Shown here piece after piece: positions 8,020 through 17,000 of a DNA stretch of 23,297 bases. Position 1 is the stretch's first letter, and each line of letters opens with the position of its first letter. The position numbers and the translations under genes are program-made. A model generated the notes under the pieces. The model was given only the letters and a program-made list of their open reading frames with translations. It searched no databases and was not told where the DNA came from. Source of the stretch: RGIG1681 sp045648025 (lineage in GTDB: Bacteria; Bacillota; Clostridia; Christensenellales; UBA1242); NCBI GenBank assembly GCA_045648025.1, contig JAZRNH010000056.1, forward strand, positions 1 through 23,297, in the 5' to 3' direction.

Positions 8020-11000
8020 ATGGCAAAACTAAAGAAATCAATTAAAGCTATTATTATTTCATTGTGTTTGGTGGTGGTACTTGCAGGTTCAGCTGTGGGT
8101 ATTGTTTTGGCGAACAAAAATAAACCAAAAAATCCATTGAATAACACAACACCAATCGCACCAACAACACCAATAGTGCCTGGTGGAGGAAACGGTGGAA
8201 ATGGTGAAATAGTTGTTCCAGAAGTTTCATTTGTTGATTCGCAAAAAGACTTGGTTGAAACAATTAATTCTAACAGTGTTGCAATTGATACAATTTCACC
8301 TGTAGATGTTGAATTATTAACAGGTATTGGATATTCAATTTCAGATGTTAAAAAAATCACAGACAATTATATTGTTGTGAAAAATGCAAATGAAAATCCA
8401 AAAGTTTTTGTTAAGACTGTTGATGAATCAGAAAATGTTGTTTTGACTTCTTTAGATAACCTTTTAGAAACTGAAGAGGGTTACAATAACTTTGCTGTTA
8501 GTCAATATGTTGGTGACTATGTTTTGTATTCTTATGACTATGTTATAGATTTGGTTTCTTATAGAAAAGTTCAAATTGCAAAAATTGATTTTAATAGAGT
8601 GAATGTTGTTAATGAAGTTTTGTTAAAATTACAAGAAAATAGTTCATTTATTATTCAAGATAAATACAACAATTTTAATTTTGTATTTGAAGACAATTAT
8701 TATTATCTTGTTTTGCAAACACCAAATAGTATTGTTGATTTGTATATCTATGATTATACTGATGAATTTGTTTCAGAAGACACAACAAATAAGTATTTGA
8801 ATTTAACTAATGATAGTGAGTTTGATTTTAATAAAAATTATTATGTTGTTTCAACTAATGAACAAGAAGATGTAATTATTTATTTTGATAATGGTTCAAA
8901 AAAGAAAATATTAACTTTTGAATTAACTGATGATACTATTTATAATTATATTTATACATCGTATGGATTGTTTGTTGAAAAAGCAACAGCAATTGATTCA
9001 ATGGATTCAAAAACAGAAAAAACAGTTAAAAATTCAAAAACTGGTATGTATTTAGAGTATGAATATTCATATTATGTTTTTGAAAGTGATGAAGTTAAAA
9101 ATATCTCATTAAAAAATAATTATGTTAAAGCAAATTATTCTCAATTGCTTTCAGATAAATATTTAGTTTTATATGAACAAACTGCAACTGATTGTATTCT
9201 TAATGAACTTGGTAATTATGTATATTATGACATTGATACACTTGTTGAAGTTATATCATATAAATCTTCAAGTCAAAAAGCTCCAATTGTTTATACAAAT
9301 TTAAATTCTGTTTTAACAACTGAAGGAATTTTTAAAGTTAAAGATGGAGAAGTTAAAGATTTAATTTATTCATTAAATGAAGATGGTTCTAATTTATATT
9401 CTATAAAAACAATCAACTTTGTTTCAGATAATTTTGTTGTTTATAATTCATCACTTTCAGAATATAAAGTTTTGAATATGCAAGGTGATGTTGTTGTTGA
9501 TAAAGTTATTAAATCTTTGGTTGAATATGATAATGGAAATTATATTATCAAAGATAACTTAGGTAAAATATTCTTATTGAATTTAAAAACTTTAGAAATG
9601 ACAGAACTTGTTGATTTTGCGACAAAGAGTGAAAATGAATCATTGGCATTTGTTGGTTTTGGTGCATACTTTACTGGAAATGATGGTTCATATAAGTTGC
9701 ATGATTATCTTGGTCATGAATTTGGAAACAAAGAACAACTTACAATTAGTGATTTTAATCTTATTAGTATGTCATCAGATATGCTTTTAGAGGTTGAATA
9801 TTCAGATGGATCAAAAGTTTATTATGTAAAAGAAAATATTCAATTTTCAAATCAAACACAAGAAACAGATGGTCCAATTTCACTCGCTAAAAATGAAATT
9901 GAACCATATTATTCAGATGGTGATGGTGGAACATCAATCACATATTATCATGGTTCAGTTGCAAATGGAAAAATTACATTAACAAACTATAGCAATTTTA
10001 CTTATTATTATATAACCGTATATACTGGATTCTTGGCAGATAATGGATATGTTTCAAGTGTCGGAAACTCAGATACTTTTGGTATTGGTAATGACTCGGG
10101 TTTTGGCTGGAGTACTGATCGTTCTGCTGGAACATATTCTTGGGATATGGAAGGTGATACCAGACTTCAAGATGACACAAAAGATGGAAATACTGCTGCA
10201 GCATGGAATTCTGATGTTGGTGGTGGATATTTATGGTGGGATATTCAATACTTAGCAGGTTTATTTAACTGGACATCTTGTGGTAACTTTGATACTGGTG
10301 ATGGTGCTATGAACTATATGAATACTTCATGTGTTACATTCACAATTTCACTTAGTGATAATTTTTCAAGTTATATCACAGCTGATTCTACAAACAGAGT
10401 TATTAGATATGGTTCAACATCTATCACAGAGGTTTATGCAACTTCAATCACATCATCAGTAACAACCCCACAGTGTGCAGGTTATAACTTTAATGGTTAT
10501 TATGATGGTTCTACACAAGTTATTAATAGTTCTGGTACAGTTGTTGTAGGTAATACATATTTCACTTCTAATACAACAGTATATGCAAGTTGGACAAAGT
10601 GGAAATATGATATTATTGTTGATACACAAGGTGGAACTGCAAGAGGAACAAGTGCATCATCTGGAAGTGCTTGGACAAGTGCATTAATTTATAAAGCTAA
10701 CAAAACTGGTTATAGATATTTGGGTATGCAAGTATTGTTGGCAGATATGTGGCAAGGCAATGATGCAACTCTTTCAGTATCATCTTATACAGATTATTAT
10801 TATGTTTCATTGTGTCCAGCTGCTGATGGTCAAGATGTTGATTTTAGATATAGCTGGGAGCCTATTGTATATTATTTATCTTATAACTTAAATGGAGGAA
10901 AATATCCTTCTGGAACAACAGAACCTCCAACCAGCAGATCTTATGGTGTTGCTGGTGGTTCAGATGATTTTTCTGTTCCATCACCTGTTAAAGCTGGTTA

Positions 11001-14000
11001 TACATTTACAGGTTGGAATATTTCAAATATGGATGCAACAACTCACTGGTGGGGTGGAACTAGTAATACTTTAACATCTGCAACGGGAGTTACAGCAACA
11101 TCTGGATATTTGAATTTAACTGCAACAGATGGGGCAACGGTTGCATTTGCGGCTACTTGGCAAAAAAATACATATTCAATCACTTATGATTATAATGGTG
11201 GTAAAAAAGCTACCAGTGGTAAGTATCCAACAACAGGAACTTATGATGAAGTTTTTGAAGTAACAAATCCAATAAAAACAGGTTACACATTTGCTTCTTG
11301 GGATATTTCTGGTTGTAATAACACAGATACAGTTGCAGGAGATACAATTACTCACTATTATGGTAATTCAAATCCAACTGGAACATTTACCGGAACTGGA
11401 AAAACTGGTGTCGCTTATAGATACTTTAAAAACTTAAGGTCAGAAGGCGGAACGGTTACTCTGAAAGCTAATTGGACGGCAAATACATATACTGTAAAAT
11501 ATACAAATTTAGCATCAGCTTGGAGTAATTCAACATTCACATATAACACTGCTCATTCTGTTTCAAATCCAACAAAAACTGGTTATATATTCCAAGGTTG
11601 GAATATCCAAGATTGTGAAAATAAAAATGAAACAACTGGTGATACAATTACTCACTATCACGGAACTTCACAAACAACTGTAACAACTTCATTTACAGGA
11701 ACAACACTTTCTGGTTGTAAATCTACTTGGTTTAAAAATTTAAGGTCAACTGCTGGAACAGTTACCTTTGAAGCAACTTGGAAAGCGATTGAGTATAATT
11801 TGACTTATGATGAAAATGGTGGAGTGTTTGATGCTTCAGCATTGAAACCTGCAAAAGCAACTTATGATGTTGCATTTAATGTTACATCACCTATAAAACA
11901 TGGTTATGATTTTACTGGCTGGGATATCAAAAATGTTGATACTAATGCAACTGATTCAAAATCAGCAAGTGCGAATTATCCAAACACAGTTAACACTGAA
12001 TTTATTAATTTAACATCAACACAAGGTCATACAATTAATTTAAAAGCAAAATGGACAGCAACAACTTATACAATTTCAAGAAAGTATAACAATGCTGAAC
12101 AAACTGATGATACAACATCTGCAACTTATGACACTTGGAAAAATATTGCAAATCCTGTAAAAACTGGTTATTTGTTTAACTCTTGGGATTTATCTGGTTG
12201 TAGCACTTGCACAGATAAGAGATTTACTTGTGAACATTTCTACAGAAGTGGAACCTCTGGAAGTGGAACAAAGTTTACCTCTGCAACTATTTCAAATATT
12301 ACTGCAAATTATTTCTTGAATTTGCATTGTGTAAAAAATAGTGTTGTTACATTTAATGCTCACTGGGATGCAAAGACATATACTGTTATTAATGCTGGTG
12401 CTGGTTATGGCACAACTATCAGTTTAACCACAGGCAAGGCGACATATGATTCTTGGTTCTCAATTACAGCACCAACATCTTCGCCACTTGGTTATCACTT
12501 TACTGGTTGGAAAGTTACAGGAATGAATGAAAAAGATGAATATTCAGACTTTACTGTAAAACATTATTATGGTTCATCTACATCAAGCACTTCTAACAAA
12601 ACTGGAACCAGTATGGAAATTTCAACAACTGCTGCAACTTATTACTTTAAAAACTTATCAAGTAATAATAATGCAACAGTTACAATTGAGCCTATTTGGA
12701 CAAAAAATACATATTATTATACATTTGATATGAATAACCCAAATATTGCGACAGACGATATTTCAAATTATTCAGATGGAACTGCATATTTTGATACAGG
12801 TTTTAATGTTGCTAATCCAACAAAAACTGGTTATACATTTATTGGTTGGGGTCTTAGCAATATGACTGATAATGCAGGTAAAGATAACAGATGGCATTAT
12901 CATGCAACAACAAAAGCTATTGTTGAAAACAAAACTCATGCTTCTAATAATAAATTTGAATCAAGCAATGGCAAATATATGAATCCTGACAATCCTAACT
13001 ATTATGTGTATATTAAGAGCACATATTTTATGAACTTAAGGTCAACACATGAGGGTTCAGAAAAAGCTAAATTTACAGCTTTCTGGCAAGCAAATGAATA
13101 TACAATCACATATCACTTCTTGCCAGGTTCATTTGATGTTACAGCTTATACAGTTGATGAGCTTAACACAAAAGTTAACCTTGTTAGCAAGTTAACTGGT
13201 TCACTTTCAGTAACTGTAACTTATGATAAAATTTATAAAGCAATTAATTATAAAGAAGAGAATGGTGATATTAACTTTGCACTTCCTGTTGGTTTGAGGT
13301 TTAAAGTTTGGGGTATTGCAACCTCTGCACAAGCAGGAACTGTTGTCACTGCAAAATATTCTGGTGATCAGATTGTATCAAATTTCTCTGATTCAATTCT
13401 TCCAAACGAAGAAAGAATGTATGGTCCAGGAAAAGTTGCTCCTGTAACTTGGAAATATTATGGACAAAATATTCACTTGTATGCTGCATATGATCTTGCA
13501 GGTATTAATTTAAGATATTATGGTCCAGAGACTGCAGCAGGAAAGAATTTCTTACAAAACTATAAGAACTTGCCAGGTGCAAATACAAATGTTAAATATA
13601 CTGAGTATATTACATTTGCAACTTCAGCAGCGGTTGTTGATGGGGCAAACTTGGTTGGTTGGATGATTTCAGCTGATTACTTCTCATCTGGTGAACTTAC
13701 TTATCAATCACTTACTTCATATGTATATCAAGGAACAACATATGTTGCATATAAAGGATATAATGCATATTGGGGCTTCACAAATGTTGATGCTTATAGT
13801 GATGAAGATCCAACATATTTCTTATATGCAATTTATGATAATGATTGTTCTGGTTCATTTGAATATTTAACATTTACACACAACTCAACATTGGACGGTT
13901 ATGATGTTGGTGGTAGGGGAACCATTGAAACATCAATTAAAGTTCCAAAATATTATACTGATGGTGTTAATGGATTCAAACCGGTTGTTACAACAAAGGC

Positions 14001-17000
14001 TAATGCTTTTGATGGTCAAATTTCAATGACATCTATTACACTTCCATCAACATTAAAACAAATTGGAAATTATTCATTTAGAAACTGCGATGCAATGACA
14101 ACAATTACAATTCCTGCAACAGTTACATCAATTGGAGAATATGGATTCTATGATTGTGCAAAATTTGCATCTGTGACAATTCCTGCATCTGTGAAAACTA
14201 TTGGACAAAGAGCATTTTATGGTTGTTCAAAACTTGCTACTGTATCAACAAATGAAGGTCTTCAAATGCTTGGAGATTATGCATTTTATAATACAATATT
14301 TACAAGTTTTGCAATGCCAACAACTGTTTATTCGCTCGGTACAGGTGTTTTTGAATCAAATGTAAAACTTACATCAATTACAATTCCTACAGGTGTTGAA
14401 TCACTTGTTTCAACATTCTATAATTGTTCTTCACTTGCAACTGTTACATTTGAAGCTGATTCATCTTGTCATACAATTGGTGAAAATGCATTTAGAGGAA
14501 CAAAAATTGCTTCAATTACTATTCCAAATTCAGTAAAAACAATTGGAAAAAATGCATTCTACTCATGCACATCACTTGTAACTGTTAATATGCCAGCAGT
14601 TCTTTCAACTCTTGGTGAAGCTGCATTCTATAACTGTGCAAAGATTGTAACTATGGTTATTCCTCAAGGATTAACAAAGATTAGCAAAAATGCTTTCTAT
14701 GGTTGTGCAAAAATGACAAATGTTACAATTCCTTCAACTGTAACAAATATTGAGCAATTTGCTTTCTATAACTGTGATGCAATAACTTCTATGGTTATTC
14801 CAAATTCAGTTACAACAATCGGAAGTGGTGTTTTGCAAGAGTGCGGAGCTATTGCATCTCTCACAATTCCACTTGTTGGTGGTTCAACAAGCACTTCATC
14901 TAATACATATTTTGGTTATATTTTTGGTTCAGACAAATACCAAAACAATGCAACTTATGTTCCAACAACACTTAAAACTGTTGTTGTTACTGGTGCAACA
15001 AAAGCAACAATTTCATCAAATGCATTCTATGGTTGCTCAAGTATTACAACACTTACAATCAAAAATGCTGTAACAACAATTGATGAAGATGCTCTTCAAG
15101 GTTGTACTGGTCTTGTTACACTTTCAGTTCCATTTATTGGAAAAACTGCTAGTGATACATCATATCCTCATTTGAATTATTGGTTTAATAAAGAATACAA
15201 TACTGCAATGAAGGATTATATAACAACTTTAACTACACTTAAAGTTACCAATGCAACAAAAATTGGCAAATATGCTGCCTATGGTTTAACTTCACTCACA
15301 TCGCTTACACTTAATGAAGGTATAACTTCAATTGGTGAATATGCATTTAATGGTTGCACAGGTTTAACAACTGTTGTTATTCCAGAAGGTGTTACAACAA
15401 TTGGCAACTATGCATTTAATGGCTGCTCAAAACTTGCAACTGTTAATATTTCAAGAGGTGTAACATCAATTGGTAATTATGGTTTTGCTAGTACTGCAAT
15501 TACTGCACTTACACTTCCTGCAACTGTAACAACTCTTGGTGATGCAGCATTTTATAACTGCACAAAACTTGCGACTCTTGTTTTGATGGATGGTTTAACA
15601 ACTGTTGGTACTAGTGCATTTAGAGATTGTGAAGCACTTACATCTGTTACTATTCCAAAAACAATGACAGTTGTTGGTTCTTATATGTTCTATGATTGCA
15701 TTAAGCTTGCAACTGTAGTCATTCAAGAAGGTGTAACTTCAATTGGTTCATATGCATTTATGAATTGTTCAGAGCTTACATCTGTTAAGATGCCATCGAC
15801 ACTTACAACTATTAATGCTGCAGCATTTACAAGTTGTGCAAAACTTGCCAATATTACTATTCCAAGTGCTGTAACATCAATTGGTTCAAGTTCTTTTGAG
15901 GGAACTGCGATTGTTAGAATTAAGATTCCAACAGGAGTAACATCAATTCCTTCATATGCTTTTGCAAATTGCACAAAACTCACTAGAGTTGAACTTCCAA
16001 CAGGTGTAACATCAATTGGCGATTATGCATATCATGGTTGTTCAGCACTTACAACTGTTGTGTTCTATAGAGCTATGACAAGTGTTGGTGCATATGGATT
16101 CTATGGTTGCTCAGCACTTGCTTATGTATATTATGGTGGAACTTCAACAGAGTGGGGCAACATTACAAAAGGCACAGAAAACTCAAAACTTACTGGTGCA
16201 ACAATTTGTTATAACTATGATAAGATGATTTTCACATACACTGGAAGCTCTTATTCAATTAAAGGAACTCCATCTTCATCTGGCTCTGTTTCTGGAGCTC
16301 TTGCAATTCCAACAACTTATGATGATGGTGTTAATGGAAGACACAATGTAACAAAACTTGAAAATAATGCTTATAAAGATCACACAAACATCACATCTGT
16401 TACACTTCCAACATATTTAACTTATATTGGTGATTATGCATTTTCAAGTTTGGAGAAAATGACATCGATTTCACCAGCTTTACCAACAGGTCTTACATAT
16501 ATTGGTGAACATGCATTTCATAATTGCAAAACTTTAGCTTCAAATATTACAATTCCTGCTGGTGTTACTAGAATAAATAATTATGCATTTTATTATTGTC
16601 CAGCAGCAAACATATCATTTGCATCTGGTTCTTCAGTAAAATATATTGGTAATTTGGGATTCTATTATGCAAGTATATCATCAATGACAGTTCCATCTGG
16701 AGTTGAATATATTGGATATAAAGCATTTGGATACTCTCATGGTTTGCCAGTTAATTTAAAATTACCATCAAGTCTTAAAGTGATAGGAAATTCCGCATTT
16801 GAAAATTGTGGAAACTTGGCAACACTTGCTCTTAATGATGGTCTTGAAGATATTGGTGAATTGGCATTTACATCATGCACAGCACTTTCTTCTGTTTATA
16901 TTCCAAATTCAGTAACTTCAATTGCAGCATCAAAATATGATTTAGCACCATTCTATGGTTGTACATCATCAAAACTTATGTTATTCTGTGGTTCAGCAGG

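Noticed and set aside
7938..8366. 142-residue minus-strand open frame over the start of the giant gene
   Set aside because: It covers the promoter, terminator region and signal sequence of the + strand gene, has low-complexity Pro/Thr composition mirrored from the opposite strand, and no supporting ribosome binding site or family similarity.
15723..15983. 86-residue minus-strand open frame inside the LRR block
   Set aside because: An antisense shadow of the periodic LRR codons; its own sequence is simply repetitive in the same period.
14000..16985. Periodic DNA repeats that could suggest a CRISPR array
   Set aside because: The period is a 69-base coding unit with an open frame and degenerate third positions, i.e. 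leucine-rich repeats; there are no identical short repeats with unique spacers.
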